Positions 45,196 to 54,742 of a stretch of DNA of 64,000 bases are shown here, one piece after another. Position numbers and translations under genes: made by a program. Positions within the stretch are counted from its first letter, which is position 1. Each line of letters begins with the position of its first letter. Under the pieces are notes generated by a model that saw only the letters and a program-made list of their open reading frames with translations, searched no databases and had not been told where the DNA came from. The stretch lies in NCBI RefSeq assembly GCF_013401555.1, contig NZ_CP058552.1, positions 4,588,001-4,652,000 on the forward strand, read 5' to 3'. Source of the DNA: Paenibacillus sp. E222. Lineage in GTDB: Bacteria > Bacillota > Bacilli > Paenibacillales > Paenibacillaceae.

Positions 45196-46153
45196 CGAAG
45201 ACTCAGGTCGTATAGGTGCAGTTAAAGATCATTATTTTCTCGCTATTGGTGCGGCCGTTTTGGTCACCTTGCTGTGGTCGACATCCTACATCTTAAATAA
45301 GATAGCGTTTCAACATACTATTGGACCTTTTACTTTAGCTGGATTACGATACGCCGTTTCTACAATCACTTTGGTACTCATTAGGTTGATTTTGGTAAAT
45401 CGAAAAAATATAGCACCAGAAGTGGATCTTCAAAAGAAAAGAGGCCGTATCAAATTACAACCATATTATATCGTTGTTCTTGGAGTAACTGGATATATGA
45501 TGGCACAGGGACTGCAATACGCGGGGCAAATGCTGGTCACCCCAACACAAACGAGCATGGTACTTTCAGTTGGTAACACTGCGGCTTTAATTATACTAGA
45601 TGTTTTTTGGCTCAGAGAGTTACGTGGTCGCTCATCTTTTTTAGGCATATTGGTAGCAATGACTGGAGTTGTCGTTTTCTATTTCCCTTGGGATTTTGGG
45701 GGAAGCCACTTTAGTGGAATTGTTCTAATACTCGCTTCTTGTGCTGGATATGCTATCCATCTGGCATTAACGAGGCACTTACTTAAAAACGAAAAAGCGA
45801 ATCTGGGTGATCTAGTTCTCATGCCCATGGCGATTGGTGCCTTTGGGATGTTAATAATCGGACTCATTTTTGAAGGTTTACCAAGCATCTCTTGGCCACT
45901 TGTTGGTATCATACTTTGGCTGGGGATTATTAATGGTTCATTTGCATTCTCCTTATGGACTTGGACTCAAAAGCACTTGCGAGCCTATGAAAATAGTCTA
46001 ATCAACAATTTGATGTTATTGGAGGTAGCTGTATTGGATGTTCTCATCTTACATCGTAATTTATCGGTTATTGAGGTCTTGGGACTACTAATGGTAGGAT
46101 TGGCTGTAGTATTCGTGCAAATATACTCTCATTTAAAAAGACCTACTCAGTAA
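45188..46153 (+). CDS. EamA/DMT-family transporter
   Basis: About 321 residues with ten membrane helices in two EamA repeats (first repeat from LVTLLWSTSYILNKIAF; second from GIVLILASCAGYAIHLALTR). AGAGG at 45175-45179 best fits a start at TTG 45188 or GTG 45185; the GTG at 45179 overlaps that site. It exports a metabolite or drug, identity unknown. The divergent SgrR-like gene probably regulates it, as sgrR does for the sgrST-setA operon of E. coli, although SetA is a different transporter family. Confidence 0.83.
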   Translation: MTNEDSGRIGAVKDHYFLAIGAAVLVTLLWSTSYILNKIAFQHTIGPFTLAGLRYAVSTITLVLIRLILVNRKNIAPEVDLQKKRGRIKLQPYYIVVLGVTGYMMAQGLQYAGQMLVTPTQTSMVLSVGNTAALIILDVFWLRELRGRSSFLGILVAMTGVVVFYFPWDFGGSHFSGIVLILASCAGYAIHLALTRHLLKNEKANLGDLVLMPMAIGAFGMLIIGLIFEGLPSISWPLVGIILWLGIINGSFAFSLWTWTQKHLRAYENSLINNLMLLEVAVLDVLILHRNLSVIEVLGLLMVGLAVVFVQIYSHLKRPTQ

Positions 46154-46212
46154 TTTTCTTAGGTTTTAAACAGTTAAAAAGTTCGAATCTTAAATATATA
46201 TAAAAACAGGAT

Positions 46213-46494
46213 TGCAAATCTTATGGTTTACCTGATGTTCTGGAGATAAGGGATATAAAACTGCCATCCATTAAGAAAGACGATAGGATGATGCTTAAGG
46301 TACGAAATGCTTTGATTAATACATTTAACTATAAGGTTGGTGATCATGTTATTGGAAGTTGTTTCGGATCTCATGCGGAATACGTTTGTCCTCGTCAGAA
46401 TGTACTAACTTTTATGCCGAAAAATGTAGACATAGACTTTTTAAGTCAACTGATGAAGGATTACAAAATAAAATCTTTTATTGAGAAGTGCTAA
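46213..46494 (+). pseudogene. Internally deleted zinc-type alcohol dehydrogenase/quinone oxidoreductase
   Basis: The frame reads YGLPDVLEIRDIKLPSIKKD, then KVRNALINTF, then YKVGDHVIGSCFGSHAEYV and VLTFMPKNVDID. These are N-terminal pieces of medium-chain dehydrogenases joined by a deletion, and the nucleotide-binding domain is absent. There is no ribosome site. The end matches the family C-terminus (MKDYKIKSFIEKC). Confidence 0.6.
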
Positions 46495-46747
46495 CCTTTA
46501 GAGCAGATCATAGAGGATCATAGACATATGGAAAGCGGACGAACAAAGGGGAAGATTGTACTTAAACTGTAGTTGTGTTTATTCAACTAACAGTATATTA
46601 ACGCAACGTGCCTACGATGCCTGGACCCGGATTTTCTGGAGATGAGCGGGGAGAATCAGGAGCTCGAGAAGTGGTATTTGTGGGGCGCGGGGAAATTTCG
46701 ACTTCATGAATGACTACCCCCATTAAATAAGTGTCGAGAGACAAAAA
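46495..46747. other. Unrecognised intergenic DNA with a G+C-rich island
   Basis: Between about 46605 and 46720 the composition becomes richer in G+C and two frames are open (for example LDPDFLEMSGENQELEKWYL), which looks like coding remnant. No family was recognised and no start is visible. Confidence 0.3.
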
Positions 46748-46778
46748 AGGCTCCCATTAAAGTTGCTATTTTAGCGGT
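46748..46778 (+). repeat. Dispersed hairpin repeat, truncated copy 7
   Basis: CTCCCATTAAAGTTGCTATT followed by TTAGCGGT retains the CCATTNAAA and stem but lacks the 5' half and the T-run. Confidence 0.5.
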
Positions 46779-46899
46779 ACAAGTGATTTACTGAAACTCT
46801 GAAGGCTGGTTTATGGTCAAAATTGATCGGAAGTATATCAACTAGAACTATGAACCCACCAATAAACACTTTAGCAAAGAAATGGAGAGGATAGTGAAT

Positions 46900-47016
46900 A
46901 TGATTTTTGGATCAAAGGGCGAGGAAACGCCGAGATCATAGATTGTGCTGATTTGTTTAGGGAGTTCTTTATTAGCAACATTGCTCCTGTTATTTATTCT
47001 AATCGATATTTTGTGA
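46900..47016 (+). pseudogene. Tiny membrane-protein ORF with an internal TAG
   Basis: AATGGAGAGG precedes ATG 46900. The frame reads MIFGSKGEETPRS, a TAG at 46939, then a hydrophobic helix IVLICLGSSLLATLLLLFIL to TGA at 47014. It may be a small membrane protein broken by one nonsense change. Confidence 0.35.
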
Positions 47017-47159
47017 TAAAGGTTTTCTTTTTTTATGGCAGGAAAAAGGTAATCTGAGCACGAAATATGTTGATGATTATGCTAAAAAAGTTGCTTTGTG
47101 CACAATGATGTACCCAAAGCTGGATGTGCTTGAACAAAGAGAAAGGTGTGCCACTAATC

Positions 47160-47708
47160 ATGAAAGAACCGTCTGAACACCTCATTGCCATGCTGGGTCA
47201 GCCTTACGATTCCAGGCGTGTTCAACAAGTATTGCAATCCTTCGGTGTCAAACGTATACCGAAGGCGAGCGGTTATTTTAGTGACGACATTATTTGGTCT
47301 GTAAAGTCATCTATCCGCCTTGACGTTTATCGCTCCCCGAAACTTCATGAACTGACTGGACGTGACGATCTGAACACGGATGAATGGATGATCGGGGCCG
47401 TCCATTTTCTAGCTCCTGGCTCGGATGACCGAATCCATACCCCGTTTCCAGGACAGCTTCCTGCAGGAATGACAATGAATTCAACGCCAGATGAGTTGAT
47501 TCGTGAATACGGTCAACCTGCATTGTATGAAGAAGGGGATTGGCTCGGGGGCACCGGTCCGTTTCTGGCATGGCGCGAATCCGGTATCAATGTCGCCATT
47601 GAGTATGAAACGAACGAGGACGGCAGTGCAATGACTTGTTATACTGCCTGTTTAGTTGGATGCATCGGCGCTTGGCGAAAGGATTACCCGGAGGTTTTTG
47701 TTCCCTGA
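47160..47708 (+). CDS. Hypothetical protein, immunity-like
   Basis: 182 residues from the ATG at 47160, with GAAAGG upstream. It begins MKEPSEHLIAMLGQPYDS and has a repeated short motif (AMLGQPYDSRRVQQVL; STPDELIREYGQPALYEEGD) of the type found in contact-toxin immunity and SMI1-like proteins. No enzyme motif is seen. A 17-bp inverted repeat follows. It is the first of several small acidic immunity-like genes in 47-56 kb. Family assignment is tentative. Confidence 0.5.
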   Translation: MKEPSEHLIAMLGQPYDSRRVQQVLQSFGVKRIPKASGYFSDDIIWSVKSSIRLDVYRSPKLHELTGRDDLNTDEWMIGAVHFLAPGSDDRIHTPFPGQLPAGMTMNSTPDELIREYGQPALYEEGDWLGGTGPFLAWRESGINVAIEYETNEDGSAMTCYTACLVGCIGAWRKDYPEVFVP

Positions 47709-47736
47709 AGACATCAAAAAAAGAAGCAGCGACGCT

Positions 47737-47784
47737 GGACTGCACCCCATGGTATGACAGAGACCAACCATGGGGGTGCAGTCC
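47737..47784. repeat. Long perfect-stem inverted repeat
   Basis: GGACTGCACCCCATGGT pairs with ACCATGGGGGTGCAGTCC around a 13-base loop, with one bulged base. No T-run follows, so it is not a standard terminator. It lies 28 bp after the stop of the gene at 47160. Confidence 0.7.
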
Positions 47785-47980
47785 ATGCACTCTTGTCTAA
47801 CTACAACTGATTAATTTGAAGTTCGGAATAAAAGGAGTATTCCCGGATTCAGTTAATTCAAAGTGGAAACTATATTATAATGACCTGTTTCGCGATATTG
47901 AGATTATTGGCTAATGCTCATGGGAAACGTCAACCTGAAAAGTCCGTTACCCTGAACAATTAATCAATACCTGTCTGGAT

Positions 47981-48295
47981 ATGTTTAATAGTCAACAATT
48001 GCCTTTGTCGGAGCTGGAGTTTACCTTCAATCAACTGGACTGGCTGTATACTTTCATCAGTGCTAAGGAGCAAACAGAGCATCGAGGGGATGAGGCAGCG
48101 GCGATGATTAACCAGGTCTCCGAACAATTTATTCAGTTCATTTTGTGTAAATCCGCTGAGGAAGAACCTTATGGAGATTTGCATAGTTTATGCGGTGCTG
48201 TATGTGCCTTGGCACTTGTTCAATCCGTGCTTCCCGAACAGGTAATCAGTGACCGAATCTTGAATAAAGTACTGGACCGTAGGCCCTTTATTTAA
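47981..48295 (+). CDS. Hypothetical small acidic protein, possibly 5'-truncated immunity gene
   Basis: 104 residues from ATG 47981, which has no ribosome site. The same frame is open back to a TGA at 47936 and reads VRYPEQLINTCLDM, which looks coding. The true N-terminus may therefore be lost. The protein is helical and acidic (LEFTFNQLDWLYTFISAKEQ) with no known motif. A strong terminator follows. Confidence 0.4.
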   Translation: MFNSQQLPLSELEFTFNQLDWLYTFISAKEQTEHRGDEAAAMINQVSEQFIQFILCKSAEEEPYGDLHSLCGAVCALALVQSVLPEQVISDRILNKVLDRRPFI

Positions 48296-48329
48296 GGGTA
48301 ATACAGAAATTCTGACGAAATTGAGATAG

Positions 48330-48358
48330 GACAGGTATCAGTTGATGCCTGTCTTTTT
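48330..48358 (+). terminator. Terminator after the gene at 47981
   Basis: GACAGGTAT-CAGTTG-ATGCCTGTC is followed by TTTTT. Confidence 0.8.
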
Positions 48359-48757
48359 GTTTTTTGCTCCCGAGAGGAAGCCGGTGATAGATGCAAAGGG
48401 TACCTTAATGCCATCATTCCATTAATCTGGCAGCATGTTGTTCCCGATATTGCTGGTCCTGCGTAGCTGGCAATGTCATAGCTCGGTCGATTTTCCGTAT
48501 TCATGAACAAGAGCGAATAATAATTAAGATTTTCAATGTATTTCAAAATTCCAATAATTGTAATCTTGTGGTGAGGAGCGTGAATCATTTTGTACCACAT
48601 GCATTCTCACCGAAAAAAGAATCCTGATCCAGATTTCTACCTCATTCTCGAACGTTGTACGGTTTAAAATACAAATTGCCGGTCGTATGATTTTCTAGTT
48701 GCAGGGTAAGATAACAACCATATGATGGTTTTGATTACTTTAATAAAGGAGAAGACC
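48359..48757. other. Intergenic region before the germination operon
   Basis: The only longer frame is on the minus strand and has no ribosome site or recognised family. No clear sigma-G-type promoter could be assigned. The ribosome site AAAGGAGAAG ends just before ATG 48758. Confidence 0.3.
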
Positions 48758-50218
48758 ATGGTTGAAAAACACGACCCTCAAATGAAAAATCATCAAATGT
48801 CTACATGGCTTGATGATTTAAAACAGAAATTAAACCATATGGATGATGCCGAAATCATTGAGCACAGAATAGGTACCGGTGCTTCAGTCCATCTTTTATT
48901 TATAAAAACGTTAATTGATCAAGAGCGTTTAAACGAGGCGATTCTTCAGCCACTTCAGCGATCTGCTGGCCATTCGGTTTCATCATGCATAATCAATTCC
49001 AAAGTTTCTGAAGTTATATCGATTGAAGATGCTGGGCAAAAAATAATGCAAGGATTTATTCTTCTATACGATTCAGTCAACGATCAATGGCTAGGCGTAC
49101 AATTGGAAAATCCTCTTGGTCGGGCAGTTGAACCTTCCCAAACGGAAACTGTTATATATGGAGCGAAAGACAGCTTCAGCGAACAAATCGATAAAAACAT
49201 TACAATGTTGCGCAGGCGTTTGCCTATAACGACATTAAAAACGGAAAGCTTCACTATCGGATCACTAAGTAAAACGAAGGTTGTGTTAATGTACATAGAC
49301 GGAATAATTAATCCGGAATTTGTTTCCCTTGCAAGAGAGAAAATTGAAAGTGTGGATTTCGATCAGTTTTTAGACTCCGCACAGCTTGCAGCTTTTATTG
49401 AAGATCATAACCATACAGTCTTTCCGCAGTTTCTACAAACGGATCGGCCGGATGCCTGTGCGTACGCCTTAGGTGAGGGTAAGCTGACTCTATTAGTCTC
49501 CAATTCACCGTTTGCCTTAATTTGTCCCATTACATTATTTCATCTATTTCAATCGCCAGAAGACTACTTCCTTCGTTGGCCGGTAGCCAGTTTTTTACGT
49601 TTAATGAGGTATGGAAGTTTTATTATTTCTTTGACGATGATTCCTTTTTATGTTGCGTTAACGACATTTCATTACCAAATGGTTCCACTACCGATTCTCT
49701 TCGTATTATTGGAATCGAGAAGCAAATTGCCCTTTACTCCGTTTGTGGAAGGAATTTTCATGATCGTAACGCTGGAAATCATCAAAGAAGCAAGTTTGCG
49801 AATGCCGACCAAAACCAGTCAAACTTTAGGGGTTATTGGTGGTATTGTCATTGGACAAGCAGCTGTAGAAGCAGGCTTTGCAAGTAAAGTATTAATTGTT
49901 TTGATGGGTATATCCGCTATTGCTTTCTTTTTAGTTCCCAATTATCAAATGACAAAATCCATGGTTCTGTTGCAAGTGCTTCTTCTTATCCTTGCATCGT
50001 TTCTTGGGTTGCCGGGAATCGTGATCGGGCTGATCGGGATTCTTGCACATATCCATGCATTAACGTCATTAGGTCAACCTTATTTAGCGCCGCTTTCTCC
50101 TTTTTATGGAAAGGATTGGATTGACCTCTTTATTCGCGGACCTTTGATTTGGATGAAAACGCGTCCGAATAATCTAAAACCACTACAGAAATGGCGACAG
50201 GAGAAGATGAAGAAATGA
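48758..50218 (+). CDS. Spore germination receptor A subunit (GerA family)
   Basis: 486 residues. The N-terminal cytoplasmic domain (about 1-250) contains the GerA features GFILLYDSVNDQWLGVQLEN, PLGRAVEPSQTETVIYGAKD and SFSEQIDKNITMLRRRL. Four to five membrane helices follow, with PLPILFVLLESRSKLPFTPF. ATG 48758 has AAAGGAG upstream. It is the A subunit of a nutrient-triggered germinant receptor in the spore inner membrane. It overlaps the B-subunit gene by ATGA. Shorter than some relatives, but the core is complete. The sensed nutrient cannot be told from sequence. Confidence 0.9.
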   Translation: MVEKHDPQMKNHQMSTWLDDLKQKLNHMDDAEIIEHRIGTGASVHLLFIKTLIDQERLNEAILQPLQRSAGHSVSSCIINSKVSEVISIEDAGQKIMQGFILLYDSVNDQWLGVQLENPLGRAVEPSQTETVIYGAKDSFSEQIDKNITMLRRRLPITTLKTESFTIGSLSKTKVVLMYIDGIINPEFVSLAREKIESVDFDQFLDSAQLAAFIEDHNHTVFPQFLQTDRPDACAYALGEGKLTLLVSNSPFALICPITLFHLFQSPEDYFLRWPVASFLRLMRYGSFIISLTMIPFYVALTTFHYQMVPLPILFVLLESRSKLPFTPFVEGIFMIVTLEIIKEASLRMPTKTSQTLGVIGGIVIGQAAVEAGFASKVLIVLMGISAIAFFLVPNYQMTKSMVLLQVLLLILASFLGLPGIVIGLIGILAHIHALTSLGQPYLAPLSPFYGKDWIDLFIRGPLIWMKTRPNNLKPLQKWRQEKMKK

Positions 50219-51330
50219 AGACTTTATCCTTATTCAATCAAACTTTCACCCTTGGCGGCATCCATTTCCTTTTATTGGTCAATCGCACGCAAATGCATTA
50301 CTTTATTTTAATCATGCCGGTTTATTTGGTTCATTCGTATATGGTTTGGGGAATTGTCGCCTTGGGGTTACTGTCCCAACTTAATTTGATGATGCTGTGC
50401 AAATGGTTTACTTCCAGTTATGCAAAGAGAGGCTATCAAGGAATTGTACAGCTTTTTGGGAAACGGACAGTTCAAGTTTTCGCAATATTTGGTTTTTTGA
50501 TCATATTGTTAAAAATCTCAATCATAACACTGGGTTACGTTGAAATGCTCCATAATTTTATTTATCCATCAATGAATAAAAAGTGGCTGATCTTTTTTAT
50601 TCTTTCGATCAGCTTATTTGTGGCTTCACATGGAATGGAGAAAACATTGCGGTTTGTCGTCATCGCCTTTTTTTGTGGGGCTTGGATCTTAATCATGTTT
50701 ATACCTTTTTTCTTTCCGCCGATTGCAAATTACCGCGATTTATATCCTCTAATACCCACCGAATGGTCTGGACAATCATGGCAGGGTTTGTTGTTTATTT
50801 GGTCGGCATTTTCCGGTCCAGTATATTTGGTCTTTATGGTTCCATGGTTAAGCTCCAATCAAAAAATATCGAAATATCTTGTCATTGGAAACATGCTGAC
50901 GATTATCGAATATTCATTATTATTCATTGCTACGGTATTGTTTTACGGTTCGAACTTCTTAAACAAGATCAATTTTCCGGTAGTATATATGGGAAGATAC
51001 ATTCAAACGAGCGGTTTAGAACGAATCGATTACATACTTATCTCTTTCCATATGTTTAATTATGTATTTGACATTTCAATTCTTCTGTTGTGTTTTTATG
51101 GAGCAGGAAGAGTCTTTATGAAAAAAATGAATGCACGCACAACTCGGATCGGATTATTGTCGAGTTGGTTCGTCATTTTGATAAGTATCATCATAATGGA
51201 TCAATGGTTATGGCAAACGGTTCCGGGTCAAAAGATGTTACTGAACATTCAAATTTGGCTCGGCGCAATCATTTATTTACTTGTTCCTACGATCCTTTTC
51301 ACTGTGGTTAAACGAAAGGAGAGTATGTAG
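50215..51330 (+). CDS. Spore germination receptor B subunit (GerB/APC-type permease)
   Basis: 371 residues with ten membrane helices, typical of the GerB family (PF03845). It starts MKTLSLFNQTFTLGGIHFLL and contains YPLIPTEWSGQSWQGLLFIW. The start codon overlaps the A-subunit stop (ATGA). As in GerBB, it probably binds the germinant. The C-subunit gene begins 2 bp after its stop, so the three proteins are made in equal amounts. Confidence 0.9.
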   Translation: MKTLSLFNQTFTLGGIHFLLLVNRTQMHYFILIMPVYLVHSYMVWGIVALGLLSQLNLMMLCKWFTSSYAKRGYQGIVQLFGKRTVQVFAIFGFLIILLKISIITLGYVEMLHNFIYPSMNKKWLIFFILSISLFVASHGMEKTLRFVVIAFFCGAWILIMFIPFFFPPIANYRDLYPLIPTEWSGQSWQGLLFIWSAFSGPVYLVFMVPWLSSNQKISKYLVIGNMLTIIEYSLLFIATVLFYGSNFLNKINFPVVYMGRYIQTSGLERIDYILISFHMFNYVFDISILLLCFYGAGRVFMKKMNARTTRIGLLSSWFVILISIIIMDQWLWQTVPGQKMLLNIQIWLGAIIYLLVPTILFTVVKRKESM

Positions 51331-51332
51331 GC

Positions 51333-52427
51333 ATGATACCATACAAGCATTATGGTTTATTGGCGATTGTAAGCCTTATGTGGATAGTCGGTTGCTCTTC
51401 TCCATATGTCGAGAACAATATGATCGAAGAGATCGCTCCGGTAGTTTTCTGGTCGATTGACAAGGGGACGGAAGGAAAGTTTAAAATCAGCACTTTAGTA
51501 CCACCACTCATCAAAGAAAAAAAACGATTTCTCTCCAAGGAAGTTGATCTGTTAAAGCAGGGAGGCAAGGAGTTTAATTTAATTTATTATCGAGAATTGA
51601 AGCAGGGACAGCTGCGAATGTTATTAATCAATGAGGAACTGGCAAAAGAAGGTGGCATTGAAAAGCTGATCAATACGATATTGGTTGATCCCGATATTTC
51701 AATGCGTGTCTATTTATTGATTGTCAGAGGCGATTTTGATGAATACATAAAAAATCAATTGACGAAGCAAGAAAACCAAGATTATTTTCTTTATCGGATG
51801 TTAAAGCATTACGAGGAGCATAACCAAGGTGAAATGAGCATTGTCAATATTCATCAATTTATGAAGATGTTATATTCCCCTCTTAAGGATCCGATCGTGC
51901 CGGTTTTTCATGCGGATAAGAACAATTTCAATTACGTAGGAACGGCCTTCTTCCGAAATGATAAAGAAGTAATGGTCACTCAAGACGTAAGCGATGAAAT
52001 TTTTCAACTTCTGGATAACGATCATTTCTTGAAAGTTTTGGCCATTCCAAAGTTATCTATCAGTTTAGGACGTGTTCGATCCAATATTCGCATGAAACTA
52101 TCGAGTGACTATTCATCCTTGTCTTTACATGTAGGATTGAAAGGAAGAATTGAGGAATACCAGGGAGAAAAGAATATTCAAAGCGAGGAACCATTGGAAC
52201 ATTTAATTCATGAGATTGAGGTATACCTTGAGGAACAAACGTCAGAATTATTAAAAAGTATGCAACGGTTGAAAGTGGATCCCTTAGAGGTCGGAACACA
52301 TTCACTTAAGCCGTTTTCTAAAGAACTAACGGAAGAGCAATGGTTGAAATATTGGGGAAATATGAAAATTAATGTTGACTTCGACATCAAAATACAGCCT
52401 TTAATTAATGTTGAACGGCTGTCGTGA
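51333..52427 (+). CDS. Spore germination receptor C subunit lipoprotein (GerC family)
   Basis: 364 residues with a lipoprotein signal: MIPYKHYGLLAIVSLMWIV, then GCSS, with the Cys in the lipobox VGC. The rest matches GerC: KISTLVPPLIKEKKRFLSKE in domain 1, then a C-terminal domain with IHEIEVYLEEQTSELLKSMQ. It anchors on the inner-membrane outer leaflet of the spore. It is the last gene of the operon, followed by a terminator. Confidence 0.88.
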   Translation: MIPYKHYGLLAIVSLMWIVGCSSPYVENNMIEEIAPVVFWSIDKGTEGKFKISTLVPPLIKEKKRFLSKEVDLLKQGGKEFNLIYYRELKQGQLRMLLINEELAKEGGIEKLINTILVDPDISMRVYLLIVRGDFDEYIKNQLTKQENQDYFLYRMLKHYEEHNQGEMSIVNIHQFMKMLYSPLKDPIVPVFHADKNNFNYVGTAFFRNDKEVMVTQDVSDEIFQLLDNDHFLKVLAIPKLSISLGRVRSNIRMKLSSDYSSLSLHVGLKGRIEEYQGEKNIQSEEPLEHLIHEIEVYLEEQTSELLKSMQRLKVDPLEVGTHSLKPFSKELTEEQWLKYWGNMKINVDFDIKIQPLINVERLS

Positions 52428-52452
52428 TTCAAAACAAGACAATCATTCCGAG

Positions 52453-52475
52453 CCGCTTGATATAAGCGGTTTTTG
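52453..52475 (+). terminator. Terminator of the ger operon
   Basis: CCGCTT-GATAT-AAGCGG followed by TTTTTG, 25 bp after the C-subunit stop. Confidence 0.8.
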
Positions 52476-52814
52476 TTTGCAAAAAAATGGATGACTCTTG
52501 TGTAAATACGCTAGATACAGGGTTATCTACTGCTACGAAGGGACTGAGCCAGCCGAAGTGGGAGCTAGCATGCTCTTTGCTGATACTTTTTATTGATACT
52601 TCGATGAATTATAGAGTCCAAACACTGATTTATACGTCATGTGAGAATAAAGAGATTTTAATCGAAACAAAATAACACATTCGTCCATATGATATTAAAA
52701 ATTAATAAAATCACTTTTTCCCATATAAGATGTAACTCTAAATAACATTAAAACCTCAATGCTCTGGTTCACTTTCGGATAAGCCAATTCACGATCCACT
52801 TGGAGAATGCGACA
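52476..52814. other. Gene-free DNA ahead of an orphan terminator
   Basis: No ORF with a ribosome site. A frame with codons for NTLDTGLSTATKGLSQPKWE is open but has no start signal. Probably decayed DNA. Confidence 0.3.
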
Positions 52815-52848
52815 AACAGCAGCTGATCAGAAAATCAGCTGCTGTTTT
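52815..52848 (+). terminator. Orphan terminator-like hairpin
   Basis: A perfect 13-bp stem AACAGCAGCTGAT / ATCAGCTGCTGTT with a 6-base loop is followed by TTC. No intact gene lies upstream, so it probably belonged to a lost gene. Confidence 0.65.
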
Positions 52849-52983
52849 CATTAAACGAACGGGCAGGATATCAGGGAAATAAGTGGAATTTTACATGATA
52901 TGTTTTAAGCATTCACGAATGGATCGATTAGTTGGTCGTCAAAATTTACGATTGAAATAATTAAGAAGCTACTTAAATTATAA

Positions 52984-53952
52984 ATGAAAGAAGGGATAGA
53001 AGATGATACGAGAAATCAAGTATACTATCAATTATCTCGATCGCCCTTGCAGAAGCAATTTACTGAAGAGATTCTTACCGAAGCAACAAAGCGATATGAC
53101 ATTAATAATGACACTGTTCGTTTATTAGGGGGTATGAAAGCTTTGTTTATGAATACCAGAAAAACAATGCATTTTTCATCTTAAAAATCTCACATACAAT
53201 TAGAAGATCAAGAAATAATATACGGGGTGAAATTGAATTTTTAAATTTTTTGTCCAATAAAGGACTGGCAGTTTCAAATGCTGTTCCATCGACCAGGGGT
53301 AATATGGCCGAAGAAATTGCTGCAGAAAATGGTTCGTTCCTAGCCATTTCATACGAAATGGCTCTTGGGAAAGAAGTGTCGGATGCAGATTGGAATGAAT
53401 CGCCTTACGAAAAATGGGGCGAATTTCTGGGGAAAATCCATCATGCCACTAAGGGTTATAAATGGAGCAATCCGGCGTTTAAACGACAGACCTGGGACCA
53501 AGAAGTTCAATTAAAGGCGGAGAAAAACCTGCGACCTGATGATGTAATGATTTCAATTCTAAAAGAAAGATTAACAAGCTTAATTCTCTGCCCAAGTCCA
53601 AAGATACATACGGTTTGACTCACACTGATTTTCATCAAAGTAATTTTTATCTGCATAACGGAGACATTTATTTGTTCGATTTTGATGATTGCGGTTATAC
53701 GTATTTCGTAAACGATATTGGGATTACATTGTATTATGCACTTTCTTATCCGTTTAAGGAATTTGAAAATAAAACGGAATATTATAAATTGTTTTTCCGC
53801 CATTTTATGAAAGGATATCTGAAGGAAAATACAATGTGTCAAATTTAAATGAAGAATCAATGAACTGGTTAAAAGAGCTTCAACGAGTAGCCGCTTCTGA
53901 TGACCCTATGCTGCCGATTGATTTTGTTCAAGAATTAAAAAAACATTTATAA
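52984..53952 (+). pseudogene. Aminoglycoside-phosphotransferase-fold kinase with three frameshifts
   Basis: Joining three frames gives a phosphotransferase-family kinase of about 320 residues. Pieces: YYQLSRSPLQKQFTEEILTE; NNAFFILKISHT with the ATP-site Lys; YEMALGKEVSDADWNESPYE; the catalytic loop GLTHTDFHQSNF; the DFG-like LFDFDDCGYTYF; and LPIDFVQELKKHL at the end. Breaks fall in a G-run near 53130, near 53570 and near 53832. The catalytic Asp and metal-binding Asp codons are all present. It is dead as written; related genes in Bacillales are of unknown substrate. Confidence 0.75.
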
Positions 53953-54085
53953 TAGTATTTATTAACCTGGGAGCATCACATTTCACTAACGGGAAACGAT
54001 AGTTCAAAATGACCTGTAGAGGAAATTAAGAATGTATCCGAGATAGACCAGCTATACTTGAAGAAATTCCGAATAAGAGGTAAGT

Positions 54086-54388
54086 ATGATGAACACATTA
54101 AAATGGTTTCAGAACTGGTATCTTGAAAACTGTAATGGTGATTGGGAGCATTCATACGGTGTGAAAATTGATACTGTGGATAATCCCGGTTGGTCTGTCG
54201 AAATCGACTTGACAGATACTTATTTAGAAGACGTACCGTTTGAGTCAATTGAAGAAGAGAGAAATGAAGAAGATTGGTTCTATTGTATTGTGAGAGATGG
54301 AGTGTTTCACGGTGCAGGGGGAGCAACAAATTTAGAAGAGATACTAGATTCCTTTAAAACTTGGGTTTTGAGTTTGGAAAGAAGTTAA
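54086..54388 (+). CDS. Imm53-like immunity protein
   Basis: 100 residues with AGAGG upstream; either ATG of the pair at 54086/54089 may start. The sequence LKWFQNWYLENCNGDWEHSY, then GVKIDTVDNPGWSVEIDLTD, matches the Imm53 family of small acidic immunity proteins in polymorphic-toxin systems. No toxin gene lies next to it in this window. It belongs to a run of small orphan genes of this kind. Confidence 0.7.
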   Translation: MMNTLKWFQNWYLENCNGDWEHSYGVKIDTVDNPGWSVEIDLTDTYLEDVPFESIEEERNEEDWFYCIVRDGVFHGAGGATNLEEILDSFKTWVLSLERS

Positions 54389-54450
54389 TTATGCAGTAAC
54401 CGAAGATGAGACATTGAAAGGTCCTTGGAGATAGTGAAGGGAGACACAAG

Positions 54451-54687
54451 GTGTATAGTTACAACGAATTCACCGAAGATTTAAATCTCGGACATGAAAT
54501 AGAATTTATCTTGAATGATACTCATTTCTTAATCAGTTATAATGTAAGTGGTTGTTACTGTATTAAGGAAAATGAAGAAGCACAAGTTATGTACGAATCA
54601 GTTGAACAACTATTAAATCAAGTTAAGATTAATGGTAAAACATTAAAAAGTTTATGGGGAAATATCATTGTGAGTGACGTGTTTTGA
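54451..54687 (+). CDS. Small hypothetical protein, immunity-like
   Basis: 78 residues starting at GTG, with GAAGGGAG about 8 bp upstream. It reads YNEFTEDLNLGHEIEFILND, THFLISYNVSGCYCIKE and VEQLLNQVKINGKTLKSLWG, the pattern of small single-domain immunity proteins. It lies 62 bp after the Imm53-like gene and is followed by a strong terminator, so the two probably form an operon. Confidence 0.55.
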   Translation: MYSYNEFTEDLNLGHEIEFILNDTHFLISYNVSGCYCIKENEEAQVMYESVEQLLNQVKINGKTLKSLWGNIIVSDVF

Positions 54688-54742
54688 CTGAAATTAATCA
54701 AAAGGCCATTTCATGTAAACAAATAAAACAATCTTGATTTTT

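Noticed and set aside
48292..48600. 102-residue minus-strand frame before the ger operon
   Set aside because: No ribosome site or known family, and it overlaps the plus-strand terminator at 48330.
52487..52675. 62-residue frame after the ger operon
   Set aside because: No ribosome site and no recognised motif; composition similar to non-coding surroundings.
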